Below, piece by piece: positions 12,479-23,092 of a stretch of DNA of 64,000 nucleotides. The position numbers and the translations under genes are program-made. The stretch is taken from NCBI GenBank assembly GCA_022829145.1, contig CM040743.1:47602905-47666904 (forward strand). The letters are read 5' to 3'. The stretch is from Albula goreensis. Lineage: Eukaryota; Chordata; Actinopteri; Albuliformes; Albulidae. Positions within the stretch are counted from its first letter, which is position 1. Each line of letters opens with the position of its first letter. A model generated the notes under the pieces. The model saw nothing but the letters and a program-made list of their open reading frames with translations, made no database searches and was not told the DNA's origin.

Positions 12479-13255
12479 TCATACCGCGGTGCTGGCCTCC
12501 TCACCCAACTCCTCTGGCCTGGCCGCCGTGGGCGCCTTGCTGGGCAGTGACTTGAGGTACTCCAGGTGTCGCCGGGCATCCTCCTGGTTCTGCCGGACGT
12601 AGTAGACAACGTATGACACCACCATGGCAAACCACCCGAACATGGTCACCAGCATGGCGTAGTCCGTGGTGCGCTTGGCCAGGTTGCAGAGGTCGGCGTC
12701 CATGGTGAGGAAGGGCTGGCCCACCCGGTGGTCCCGCAGTGGGGAGCTGTGGCACCGGACTTCGTGGTTGTTGGCCGCGACGACGCGGAGGGCCTGCTGG
12801 AGGGCGCAGTCGCAGTGCCAGGGGTTGTCCCCGACGTGGACCCGGGCGTGGAGCCGGGAGAACGTCTCCCGGTGGACCCGGGTGATCCGGTTGTGCGACA
12901 GGTCCAGCGTCCTGAGCGTGGCCTCCACTCCCTTAAAGGCTCCTTCTCCGAGCGTCTCCACGGCATTGTGGGATAGGTTGAGCTCCCGCAGCCGGGCCAG
13001 CCCTCGGAAGGCCCGCTCGGGGATGGTGCTGATCTGGTTGTGGTCGAGCCGGAGCAACACGGTCTCGGGCGGGAGGTCGTGGGGCACGGCGCGCAGGTGA
13101 GCGTGGCTGCAGGTGACGTTGAGGCCGTCAGCCCGCCGCGAGCAGGAGCATCCCTTGGGGCAGGTATGGGCTGAGGGGAAGCAGAGCGAGGCGAGCAGCA
13201 GGCTCTGGAGCAGGAGGTAGGCCTGGGCTGGGACACAAGAATCCCGCAGAGACAT
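12479..13255 (-). CDS. LRRC3B: Leucine-rich repeat-containing protein 3B
   Basis: A single uninterrupted coding exon encodes 258 residues; I recall about 259 for the mammalian protein. A signal peptide covers residues 1-30. Next come an LRRNT cap (CPKGCSCSRR, then NVTC with a possible N-glycan at N46), leucine-rich repeats beginning at LPPETVLLRLDHNQIS and an LRRCT cap (NPWHCDCALQQAL). The single transmembrane helix is at about 199-221 (YAMLVTMFGWFAMVVSYVVY) and the cytoplasmic tail starts QNQEDARRHLEYLKSL. The helix and start of the tail are the most conserved parts of this type I membrane protein, which is brain-enriched and a reported tumour suppressor in mammals. I chose the ATG at 13,255 because it has A at -3 and aligns with the family start. 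The in-frame ATG at 13,264 has a poor context. The coding DNA is very GC-rich and shows no lesion. Confidence 0.95.
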   Translation of the reverse strand: MSLRDSCVPAQAYLLLQSLLLASLCFPSAHTCPKGCSCSRRADGLNVTCSHAHLRAVPHDLPPETVLLRLDHNQISTIPERAFRGLARLRELNLSHNAVETLGEGAFKGVEATLRTLDLSHNRITRVHRETFSRLHARVHVGDNPWHCDCALQQALRVVAANNHEVRCHSSPLRDHRVGQPFLTMDADLCNLAKRTTDYAMLVTMFGWFAMVVSYVVYYVRQNQEDARRHLEYLKSLPSKAPTAARPEELGEEASTAV

Positions 13256-13427
13256 GCTGGACATCCAACAGCATAATCCCTCGCCACTGCCCCCCCTCCT
13301 CCCCGACTCCCGCCGAATCACACTCTCGCGCACCCCATTCCTCTGGCCCCGCCCCCTCACCACCTGCTGGGTCCAGTCGGGGATCCCCACTTTCGTCCGA
13401 ACGTTCTCATGCTGCCCTTAGCCTAGC
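13256..13427 (-). other. LRRC3B: LRRC3B 5' UTR part of the coding exon, with splice acceptor
   Basis: On the minus strand a long pyrimidine tract ending CACCCTTTCCAG gives a strong acceptor, placing the exon start at 13,427. A short upstream ATG near 13,410 opens a uORF of 17 codons ending before the main start. This fits the family layout of a non-coding first exon plus one coding exon. Confidence 0.65.
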
Positions 13428-13520
13428 CTGGAAAGGGTGTGGGGAGACGGAAGTGGAGACAAAAGAGACTGTTACTAAGACCACAGTTTAGCAAAGGCAA
13501 GACACAGGAGCAATAATCAG

Positions 13521-13625
13521 TGTTGCCAACTTAGCGCCTTTGTCAGATTTAGTGACTTCTCAGACCCACGAAGCAACTTCATTCCTGAAGAGCGACTAGC
13601 AGCAAACAGAGCTGCTTTTATCTGA
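13521..13625. repeat. Diverged dispersed repeat
   Basis: AGTGTTGCCAACTTAGCGCC followed by GAGCGACTAGCAGCAAACAG resembles a short interspersed element common in fish introns and intergenic DNA. This rests on pattern memory only. Confidence 0.4.
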
Positions 13626-15186
13626 CCATCTGGAAAAATATTAATGTTTAGACTCGCGATGCGTATGGTGACTAATTTGTGCAACTAACTGCTGGTGTCG
13701 ACCAACGCAAATCAGAGCCACTTGCCAGCCAGTCAGGGAACGCAGAGCGGCACGCAAGCACAGCCCCACCCTTCTCTGGTGAGAGCGAGAGGAGAGAGTG
13801 GGAGGGCATGTGATGATGTCATTAATATGCAAATTAGGATGTGACTTCATCAAGGAACAATCCACATGCTCACCTCTCTCTGTGTCTGCAGGTTTTGTTG
13901 TTGTTTGTCCATTTGCCTAAAATCTCACAGGACAAGGCAGATGGAAACAGCTATGTTTGTAAGCCCCCTGCACCCCCAAATCCCTCCTGGGGATTTCCTC
14001 AAACACCCCAGAGCCTTCCTGGCCACCCCCCACCCTCAAAAAAACACCTATTGTTTACCCAGCTGGGGCCCTGTAACGGTAATCACCGCAGCTGTCTGTG
14101 AGCCAATCAGCATCTCAGCTGCACCTTTCCATCCAATCACAAGAGAGGAAAATACGGCTGTTGACAGTGTGGTAATTACAACGCATAGCAAGTACAGTTT
14201 TTTGGCTCTTGTTAATTGTGTACAAAAATCAGGTACACTCTGAAATACCTGGATGTGGTCTTGCACTCTTTACAGGACAGAATTTTCGAGTGTGGCTTTC
14301 AAGAAATTTCGAGCGATTGTTTGTGCTGTTTCTTTCCCTGAGATCGTGTTTCAGAACATAGAAACCTCTGATGAAAGCACTTTGCTAACATTAATTTCTT
14401 AATTATGATATTTATCTAAATAGTTCTAATATTTACCCTGAAAGATCTAAAGTATTCTGACAGTGATGATGATGTCATCAATTATATTCCAAAATATGGT
14501 ACAAAAAAATGTTCATTGAATGGAAAAATGCATTGTGAAACACAGATTCTGAGTGTACGTACCCTTGACATAGAGGGAAAGAAAACTACAGTGATGCATT
14601 CAAAACTCAAAGCTGATTAATATGGCCCACACCGACACTGGTTGCATTGTTCTGCAATGGAGATCTGTTTTGCTCCCATGTGGACAGGTTCAGAGATGCA
14701 ATCGAAATGACACACTGCTGCACTGACCACCAAACCTCACAAACATGGTCACGTAGAACCACAGACACCTGTCTGTCTGAAGAGACTTACAGCATCTACT
14801 CGTCCACTCCCGTCAAAACTGCGCCCTCTGATGGCCGAAAACAGCACAGCCAGCGAAACAGCGCAGAAACGCGGGATACCTCACACCGCTCAGTCTGGCA
14901 CGCACCTGCAGGAGGAACGACCGTTTCCGCTTCACAACCACCGTCGCGAGCTCGGTTACCAGGGGCGAGGCGGAACAAACAAAAGCACAGAACCGCGACG
15001 ATGTCAGATAGCAGTACGTTGGCTTGAGAAGCACTGAAAAAAAAAACATTTGAGATCATGACAATTACCTTTCCCTGCTACACTGCCTGTCTGCCGGTCA
15101 CCAGGGAGAAAAATCGGCAGACGTGTTGTAATTCACAGATTCTCCAAGCCTGTTATTTATTCATAGATTTCTCTGAGTCTCCAATT

Positions 15187-15188
<2 letters not shown>

Positions 15189-15276
<88 letters not shown>
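15189..15276. repeat. Perfect (GT)44 microsatellite
   Basis: 88 bp of uninterrupted GT in the presumed LRRC3B intron. Long perfect GT tracts can form Z-DNA and are highly length-polymorphic. Confidence 0.98.
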
Positions 15277-15281
<5 letters not shown>

Positions 15282-15784
15282 AATTGTGGAACAGTAAGCT
15301 TCCTCCTGTCTTTTTAAGGATAGAGGCAAAATTTACAGTCCCAATTTATCTTACTGGAATCTGAAACTGATACCCAGCTAAACTGAATTTGTTTTGAATG
15401 GTACTTTGATCTTAATAGTGCTTTGGAAAAAAGGATGACAAACATATTTTTCTCAAGCATTACTCAGGCATTAATTGATATTTAAAATGAAAAAATATAG
15501 GCACATTTAATGCACATTTGAAAGAATTAATTGATGATAAAAATTTGTACTGTAAGACTGAATTATTGGCACTGATGGAGCTGGAATACAAGGTCTTCCA
15601 ACACGCTGTCTTGGTCATGCTAGCTTCCACTCTGTTTGACTTAAGCTTAATGCCGTCATTACAACATGACAGCTGTTCTGGGTTTTTAATAGCTCCTTTA
15701 ATCACAGTTTTTTTGTATGTGCTATCATCTCTTTATTTCCTGTATCTTGGTTTCACTGGCTCATGCCCCCCCCCCCACCCCAGA

Positions 15785-16316
15785 CTGCACTACTCTGCAA
15801 CCTCTGAGCTACAAGCCCAGCTCCCTAACCATTACACTACACTGTAACCTCTGAGCTACAAGCCCAGCTCCCTAACCATTACACTACACTGTAACCTCTG
15901 AGCTACAAGCCCAGCTCCCTAACCTTTACACTACACTGTAACCTCTGAGCTACAAGCCCAGCTCCCTAACCTTTACACTACTCTGCAACCTCTGAGCTAC
16001 AAGCCCAGCTCCCTAACCATTACACTACACTGTAACCTCTGAGCTACAAGCCCAGCTCCCTAACCTTTACACTACTCTGCAACCTCTGAGCTACAAGCCC
16101 AGCTCCCTAACCATTACACTACACTGTAACCTCTGAGCTACAAGCCCAGCTCCCTAACCATTACACTACACTGTAACCTCTGAGCTATAAGCCCAGCTCC
16201 CTAACCATTACACTACACTGTAACCTCTGAGCTACAAGCCCAGCTCCCTAACCATTACACTACACTGTAACCTCTGAGCTACAAGCCCAGCTCCCTAACC
16301 ATTACACTACACTGTA
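15785..16316 (-). repeat. 47-bp satellite amplified from a tRNA-derived SINE head (locus 1)
   Basis: About 11 copies of a 47-bp unit containing CTCTGAGCTACAAGCCCAGC and TCCCTAACCATTACACTACA. Read on the minus strand, each unit starts TAGTGTAATGGTTAGGGAGC, a tRNA D-arm/A-box, and runs through an anticodon-arm-like stretch before the next unit begins. The same unit occurs at 25,915-26,227 and 46,936-47,455. Confidence 0.9.
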
Positions 16317-16329
16317 CATGACCACACTG

Positions 16330-16560
16330 TCACCTGTGTTAGGATGAGCAGTTTGGAAAACCTCTTCAATCTGTCCCCTCTTTCAGATGGGATGTTGCCC
16401 AGAGGTCCTGACTCACTGGGCTCATTAAAAAGCCTGTGACGCTTAGTGAAAAGCCCAAAGGGGTCCCATGGGGTGCCTGAGCCAAAATTCCCAAATTGGC
16501 TTTCTAATCACCCTGGCCTTGAGGAGGTGCACGGTGAGTGTTCAGACACAAAATGGCTGC
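16330..16560. repeat. Dispersed repeat related to that at 5.6-6.1 kb
   Basis: Shares the AGAGGTCCTGACTCACTGGG / AAAAAGCCTGTGACGCTTAG / GCCAAAATTCCCAAATTGGC framework with the 5,640-6,140 element. It directly abuts the SINE-head satellite. Confidence 0.6.
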
Positions 16561-17219
16561 CTCAAAGCACTAAGATAGGTGAGTCAACCTCCCCCAGCAT
16601 CTTGAGAGGGTATTATATTAATGAATATAATATGACCAATACCACTACTACTACTACTATCGCCATAACAACAATAACAAAAATAACACCAGCAATAAAT
16701 TGTTCTTGTCGTTGTTCCTATTATTATTCCCTTCTGCTACCCAAGAAACTCCCTGTCTAGAAAGGGAGTGTGTTTGTTCAGGTGCCTGTTGTTGTTTTGA
16801 GTTTTTCACCTTCACTGGTTATATTCACTGACAGCTTTGTTTTTCATTTGTCAACTCATTGATAAACTGATAAAGCCAATTTTGAGCAGTGGTTTGTCAT
16901 GTTATTGGTCCTATATTGCCTCCTACATTCTCACTAACCAATAGCCAAGTTAACATTATTATTGTCAGATAATTACATTTCCCCTGGGGACCAAATTTGT
17001 TCCACCTTCTGTTCAGGATATCGTAACGAACAACCGTTTACCAATGATCAAAACCCCAGCAGTCCAACTGTACATTCGGGCCCTTAAACTGATTCCATTT
17101 GTTTTTCATCATCTGCTCTTATATATTTAAACTTTTTATAGCTATATAATAAAAATATAAGGTAATAAATAATAAATGGTATGGACAACACATTAATTGC
17201 TTTTCCATTGTGATCCTCG

Positions 17220-17640
17220 TGGTAACTACGCACCAGCTACTCTCCCTCTCGAGCCCAACGGTCGCAGAGACGGCTGGCTGAGCGTGTAGCTGTCAGAATA
17301 TGACAACCTGGAAGCACGGGCGCTAATTGCTGGCCATTTTTCAAGCAGTGAATGTTGTTCTCTGCGTGTGCCGAGCGGCACGCTGTCATGCTGAAACATG
17401 TTATTGCTCAAATGGTGAAGACACGTTAAGGCTGGATCCCCCTCTCGCTCCCTCTAAAGGCCTCGTGGGCTCTGGCGCGTGAGCTATCCGCTCTGAGGTA
17501 AAGCTAATGGATAGCGACAACAGGGCTCTGGTGTTGTTATTTATTTTTCCGAGTTGGAGCAATCCAGCCTTGAGTTCAGATAAGTGACACCCAGTTTCTT
17601 ATGGAATAATGAGCGCAGCCGCGCACCTCGCCTGAAGGCA
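17220..17640. other. Candidate conserved non-coding element
   Basis: About 400 bp of unique, balanced-composition sequence lacking repeats and coding potential, with homeobox-like TAAT cores (GGGCGCTAATTGCTGGCC). It lies within the presumed LRRC3B first intron, 1.2 kb downstream of the predicted promoter. Conservation is inferred from texture, not measured. Confidence 0.35.
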
Positions 17641-18691
17641 CACAAAACAAACATTATATATTATGACTGGTGTCTTTTGAACTTTTCCTGCCAGGGAGTA
17701 TTTTTTACAATAAGGTGAACTGCCCCCCATGGCACCGACTAATCCGCTTGCCTGGACTGATGTATCATTTCCTCTCACCCTCTGATCGCAAACCACAAAT
17801 TATGTTAAAATAACAATGTTACACGACCCACACGACCGTTATGTAAATGTGTGGGCTTGTTTAATGCTCCTAGCCTTGTGTATTCATTCTATTTCCATTC
17901 CTGTTGCTCTCCACCCTTCTGATTGCGTTTTTTTCTGCCAAAGACAGAAGGTAGGCAGGCTAGAGGTGCAAAAAAATCACAATTTCCGTACGGACACTTC
18001 ACTTGATCCGTCGGATAACAACCTGCCTGCTGAGTCGGTTCGTAACCAAGGTGAACTCCCCACGGCGCGCGCCACACGCTTCCCCCCTGGCTCCCCGCGC
18101 GCTAATGAATGCTGGGGTTACTTAGCTGACCGGCTCAGCTGGTGTTGTGCTGTATGGAAACTCACAGCCGTCAGCGAAACTCTGCCATATAGCCGCATGA
18201 TTGACATACAAGAGAAAAAAATAACTGTCTCGCGTCCCCACACGTAAGAATTAGACCCAGGCTTTTTTTTTTTGTTTGATGAATCTATATTTATGCGCGA
18301 TGTGTAGTGCAGCATTCTCTCAGTTCTCATGCAATTTATTATTAAGCATTCACTGAGAATAAAACATATAAAGCACATTTTTACACAATACCAATATTCT
18401 TCTCGTGAATATTGAATACATTTTAGCCAAGTGTGACATTAAAGCGTTGCATTGGCTGTGCTCGTAATTTCGAAGCTTTATTTAAATAATAAGAAACATG
18501 CAGTTGTCTTATTGATTATATGCACCATGCAATTCATCTCCTATACATTACTTCTGGAAAATACACAGATGTAAAACGTCTGTAACATAAACCTAAATTC
18601 TGAAAAGAAATAAACGTATTTAGGTAAGGCAGGAATTGCAGGCATGCTTGACGTAGCGGCACAGAGCAACAGGCGACAAGCGTTTCCTTAC

Positions 18692-18840
18692 CTGCGATGG
18701 TGGTGGAAAAAAACGGTCTTAACGGTCTTCAGATGTTCACTGACAAACCCCGACATCCTAAAGGAATGTTAGCTGGGAAACAGTCACGGTTAAACTCACG
18801 TCTACGCAACAGTGTCTCGGGAGCCAGCTGGTTTGTGCAC
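18692..18840 (-). other. LRRC3B: Predicted LRRC3B non-coding first exon
   Basis: On the minus strand CCACCATCGCAG/GTAAGGAAAC is a near-perfect donor, with the exon ending at 18,692. Upstream lies a TATA-like box (18,867-18,873) that would place the transcription start near 18,840. The phase is irrelevant because the coding exon has its own start. No other minus-strand gene is available to use this donor. Transcript support is absent. Confidence 0.5.
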
Positions 18841-18866
18841 ATTTCCAGTCCTTGGTACACGAACAC

Positions 18867-18873
18867 TATATTT
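18867..18873 (-). promoter_or_regulatory. LRRC3B: TATA-like box of the predicted LRRC3B promoter
   Basis: AAATATA on the minus strand, about 30 bp ahead of the inferred start. It is flanked by a GC-rich stretch (GAGCGCCCGCCGCCGCC) typical of a vertebrate promoter. Confidence 0.4.
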
Positions 18874-18954
18874 GGAAAGGGAAAGGGAGGGGTCGGCTAG
18901 AGAAATCCTCGACTGTTTTCAACTGGGTGAGGCGGCGGCGGGCGCTCACGCTGA

Positions 18955-19001
18955 AATGAATGAATGAATGAATGAATGAATGAATGAATGAATGAATGAA
19001 T
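18955..19001. repeat. (AATG)n microsatellite
   Basis: About eleven perfect tetranucleotide repeats just upstream of the predicted LRRC3B promoter. Confidence 0.95.
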
Positions 19002-20113
19002 AAGCAGACATAAAGTAGGTGTTGCCCTGTACTGGCTTCTATTTATGCTATCTTCAAATTAACTAGGCTACTATGCTGCCTTTATTACCATACATATTAA
19101 CATGTTCCTGCATAACATGGTAAGGCAGCCAGAATTCACTTGCTGTGAATTCTGCGTCGGGTTTGGTTGCAATTGATTAACTTGGGTGCCCATGTTAATC
19201 ACCAACAATCAGTGCATCTCACTTTCTTCCTCCCATTTTTTATTGAGCAAAGATATTGTTATAAAAACAAGAGGGGCAAGATCAAACAGCCAGTGTGAGG
19301 TGTGGTACTCTGTTGTTTACTCATTCACAATATGTTGCATTACAGGTAAAGTCTGTGTTGGTGACAATAAAACATGGTTGGAACAGCCCCAAAGACAGAT
19401 GCACCAGAAAGCCATTTCCCTAGATCAGCAGCTGCTGCATAGGGGATAGATGACCCATCTTTTTGAGTTTAGAACTTTCCTGTAGCTCCAACAGGCCATA
19501 TTATGGTATTGGTATTATGGTATTGTGGTATTATGACTGAATATTGCCATCTATCATATTTGTCAGGCATCTGTGGAATTACATCATGCAGACCATGGCA
19601 GTAAGTTACCCCAGTAAAGAAACAATGCTATAGAAACACTCAAGATCTGAGCACATTCCACAACATTCCGAATCCCACCTATAACCCCTTTGTGACGTCA
19701 TAATTCCAATCCCTCCATCCCACTACACAGCACAGACTGGCTGTGATATGTAACATACCGTCTTCACACTGGCACACATTTTAAACAGACAAATACATGA
19801 TATAAATGTATAGTCCTTGGTTAGAAAACTCAAATAGTAGCTGTATGGGTTAGCTTGTAATGGAAACGTGCTACAAATTATGTTTTAACCACAAAGGCTA
19901 TCAAAGTTTCATATTTAGGTAGCGGTCGCCAATGTACCAGTTTCACCCACAGCCTCACACTCACGTGCCTACGTTCTCCAGAGTGTTTTGCGTGCTGGAA
20001 GGCGAGATTGAGAAGAGTGATTTCAAAGACATTTAGATGTATTTCCTCCCTTTAATACGCTGTGGAAAGTCTGATAATAAGGAGCAGATATTGAGTAATT
20101 TGCCCAGTTTCTG

Positions 20114-20126
20114 GTTACTGGGCAAC
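20114..20126 (+). promoter_or_regulatory. RFX X-box-like motif in a candidate conserved block
   Basis: GTTACTGGGCAAC fits the RYYNYY-N-RRNRAC X-box pattern. It lies in unique sequence (about 19,970-20,300) between repeats. Function is inferred from the motif only. Confidence 0.3.
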
Positions 20127-20804
20127 AGTGAAACCTATAGGGAAAAAAAGCAGGCAAATGTCACATGTCTATATTGCGATCATCATGTCCGTTTTTCCTG
20201 TTTGCGTCCCACAGCTGAGTGTAACACTCCCAGAGATGCCATTAACGGCTATGGGCCAAAAAATTCCACACTGGTAACACGACTGTTAGCCTCAGCTTCT
20301 CTTGAGTCTGCAGCGTAAGACCTAACAAACACACACCCAGCACAGTCTCCCCAAGGTGTTTAATGCATTCAGAACATAACCTCCAGCCACCCTTGAAGAC
20401 CTCCAGTGCTGTGCTTCCTTGGCTTGTCCTCTGGTACCTGCTGACGTTACTAAACCATCCTTTAGTCCTCAGTTATTAGCAGCCTGTGGTTATTAGCCCT
20501 GGATGCCACTGACACTGATCATGTGACCAGCTCAAGGGCCTGTGTGGAGAGAAGAACGTTTCTGCTAATGTGAAGTTTGTTTATGTCAGCACAGAGCACA
20601 TTCACATACATTGGCGTAAAGTGTGTTTTTTGTTGTTGTTGATGTAAAGTGTGTCATTTGTCACCATGAAATGTTTTTGCACCACAGAGAAGTATGTTTT
20701 GGAGAGAGATGTGGAGCATAATCATAAAAGAGTAGGTCATATTCGCACTGCACAGTAAAGAAAACAACTCTACGAACTCCTTGAGTTGTGTGCGTGCCTG
20801 TATG

Positions 20805-20930
20805 AATATATATGGGGGCATACTTGTGCATATGCACATATGTGTGTGTGTGTGTGTGTATGTGTGTGCATGCTTGCATGTGTGTATGCATAAATGTGTG
20901 TGTGTGTGGGTCTGCATACATGCCTGTATG
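20805..20930. repeat. GT/ATGT-rich microsatellite
   Basis: Alternating purine-pyrimidine tract with TGTGTG and CATG variants. The open frames are artefacts. Confidence 0.9.
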
Positions 20931-21439
20931 TGGACATGAATCACTGATATATTTCATAAGAACGGGGTTATTTATGCATGTGCATGATCATGATATCGAA
21001 TGTACTTCAAATTTATATGGGGTGGGGGACGTCACCCCTCCCTGTCCCCAACCCCAACATTGTGCCTGTGAAGCTTGCTGTAATGTTTATAAAATGTTTA
21101 CAAAATACCCAAAGATCCAAAATGAAGCTTCTTTCTCAGGTTTGGAAAACATCCTCGCCAATTCCCTGTTGTTATAATTAGCATCCAAAAACCATTTATC
21201 TGAACAATTTCACTGAATAAGACTGTGTGATGTGTTTGCGGGCGTGCAAACGCGCGCGCGCGAAAGCGTGTGTGTGTGTGTGTTCTAATTAACGTTTGGA
21301 AAAAACAGACTTTTGGGCATTCCTCGTTAAAGCGCCACTCATTAAGCCCTGAATGGAATCCCGCCGGCAAATTCTCCTGTGCGCGAGGCTCTTCCGTTAA
21401 CCACGTTCAATCTGTCTAGTGTTTCATTCCTCCTCTACT

Positions 21440-21670
21440 GTAACGGTTCTCGAACTCGGTCCTGAGGGAACTGCTTTGTATTCTGGTTATCGCTGTAGCC
21501 ACGGTCTCAACAACTTGAATTTTAATAGGCAGTTAATTGTTTCTTGAGCGAGGCAATTCACCTAAATTGCTTCAGTAAATATCCAGCTGTATAAATGGAT
21601 AGTGTGTAAAACTGTAAAACCGTGTTAAGTCGCTCTGGATTAGCGCGTCTGCTAAATGCCTAAAGAAATG
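21440..21670 (-). repeat. SINE with an L2-type tail, minus orientation
   Basis: The plus strand ends TCGCTCTGGATTAGCGCGTC then TGCTAAATGCC, the conserved tail of many fish SINE/L2-type elements. The body (TTCAGTAAATATCCAGCTGT, then ATAAATGGATAGTG) recurs at about 61,060 in the other orientation and at 63,695-63,950. Confidence 0.75.
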
Positions 21671-22439
21671 TCTTCACATTAGCTACTTGTACCTTAACGG
21701 TTTTGAACGTTTATGTCTGCAATATAAAATGTAACTCATAGAGATATTTGGCTATACATTATACTGCCACATTAGAGGCAATGAAAATAGAAGCCACAGG
21801 GTTGGGTTATGTATTATACATCTGAATGACTGTAATTTCAAATTGCAGATATGAATGTTTCATTAGTTTATCATGTGAGTATTTTAAGATGTACATCTGC
21901 CAAGAAAATATGCATTTAGACACTATGCTTGGTGTGTGTTGAAGGGAGACTTCCCCTGGAATCCAGACAAAAGTTAAACTCAAAGAAAGAAGGGATTCTT
22001 TGCTCATAGCCAAAGTAGAACCCTGTTTAGCACTGTAGTACTATAGAACCCTCTATCAGTGTTACTTAGAACATTTTTAAAGGTTTACATGCGTACTTTG
22101 TTTTTTTTTTTTTTTACATCAAACTATTATTCTACTGTACCCAGAATAGCTGCAATCTTTTTCCTCATTATTCCTGCTGTAGTTCAGAGAAGTGAGCCTA
22201 GAATGTTCTTTTTTTCTCAGAAATTATCAGAATAATTTGCAACCTTCATGAAAAATTCACACGTCAATGTAACAGAATACAATGATGAGAATTGTGTCAA
22301 AAATGTTGTCAAAAAACACAGTACCATTAACAGATATTGAAAAAATATAATAACAGAATGATTAAATAGGAAACGCCTGGTACAGTTGGCTGGAAAAATT
22401 TTGCAGTTAGACAGAAAAAAACCTGTCTGAGGGTGTGAA

Positions 22440-22665
22440 TTTCCATCCGGATTCTGTTTTATGATCCCTCTCCACTGCGCTACGCTGCGTTTGACGGCAC
22501 AGGCCAGTGCATGGAATTAAGTGCGTCTTCATTGAGCGCTCCTCAATTAGGCAGCCTGCAGGATGAAGTGCCTCTCTCACAGGCAGAATGAGGAGCGTGT
22601 GAAGGGGTTTGGGGATGTGCACGTGAGCGTACGAGCTGCAGACTGTGACCTCATGGCCTGGCATG
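22440..22665. other. Candidate conserved non-coding element
   Basis: Unique, mixed-composition sequence (GGAATTAAGTGCGTCTTCAT, TCCTCAATTAGGCAGCCTGC) between repeats, with no exon signals. Listed because it is the only non-repetitive block in this stretch. Confidence 0.3.
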
Positions 22666-22685
22666 ACATGATGGGGTAACAGAAT

Positions 22686-23092
22686 CTTGATGTAGTATAA
22701 GCAGTATAGTAAGAGAATCTTGGCGAAGTATGAACAGTATAGTAACAGAGTCTCGGTGCAGTATGGTAACAGAATCTTGGCAGAGTATGAACAGTATAGT
22801 AACAGAGTCTCGGTGCAGTATGGTAACAGAATCTTGGCAGAGTATGAGCAGTATAGTAACAGAGTCTCGGTGCAGTATGGTAACAGAATCTTGGCAGAGT
22901 ATGAGCAGTATAGTAACAGAGTCTCGAGTCTCGTGCAGTATGGTAACAGAATCTTGGCAGAGTATGAGCAGTATAGTAACAGAGTCTCGGTGCAGTATGG
23001 TAACAGAATCTTGGCAGAGTATGAGCAGTATAGTAACAGAGTCTCGGTGCAGTATGGTAACAGAATCTTGGCACAGTGTGGTAACAGGTGGC
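22686..23092. repeat. Minisatellite, 57-bp unit, about seven copies
   Basis: Each unit carries AGTATAGTAACAGAGTCTCG and GTATGGTAACAGAATCTTGG with a few substitutions. The unit length is divisible by three, so open frames persist on both strands and mimic a repeat protein. No start context, splice sites or homology supports coding. Confidence 0.95.

Noticed and set aside
12646..13287. Overlapping GC-rich frames in other phases of the LRRC3B exon
   Set aside because: Shadow frames of a very GC-rich coding exon; only one frame shows the LRR, LRRCT and transmembrane pattern.
13256..13390. N-terminal extension of LRRC3B to 13,390
   Set aside because: The extension starts at GTG, not ATG, lacks a signal peptide, and the family length fits the ATG at 13,255.
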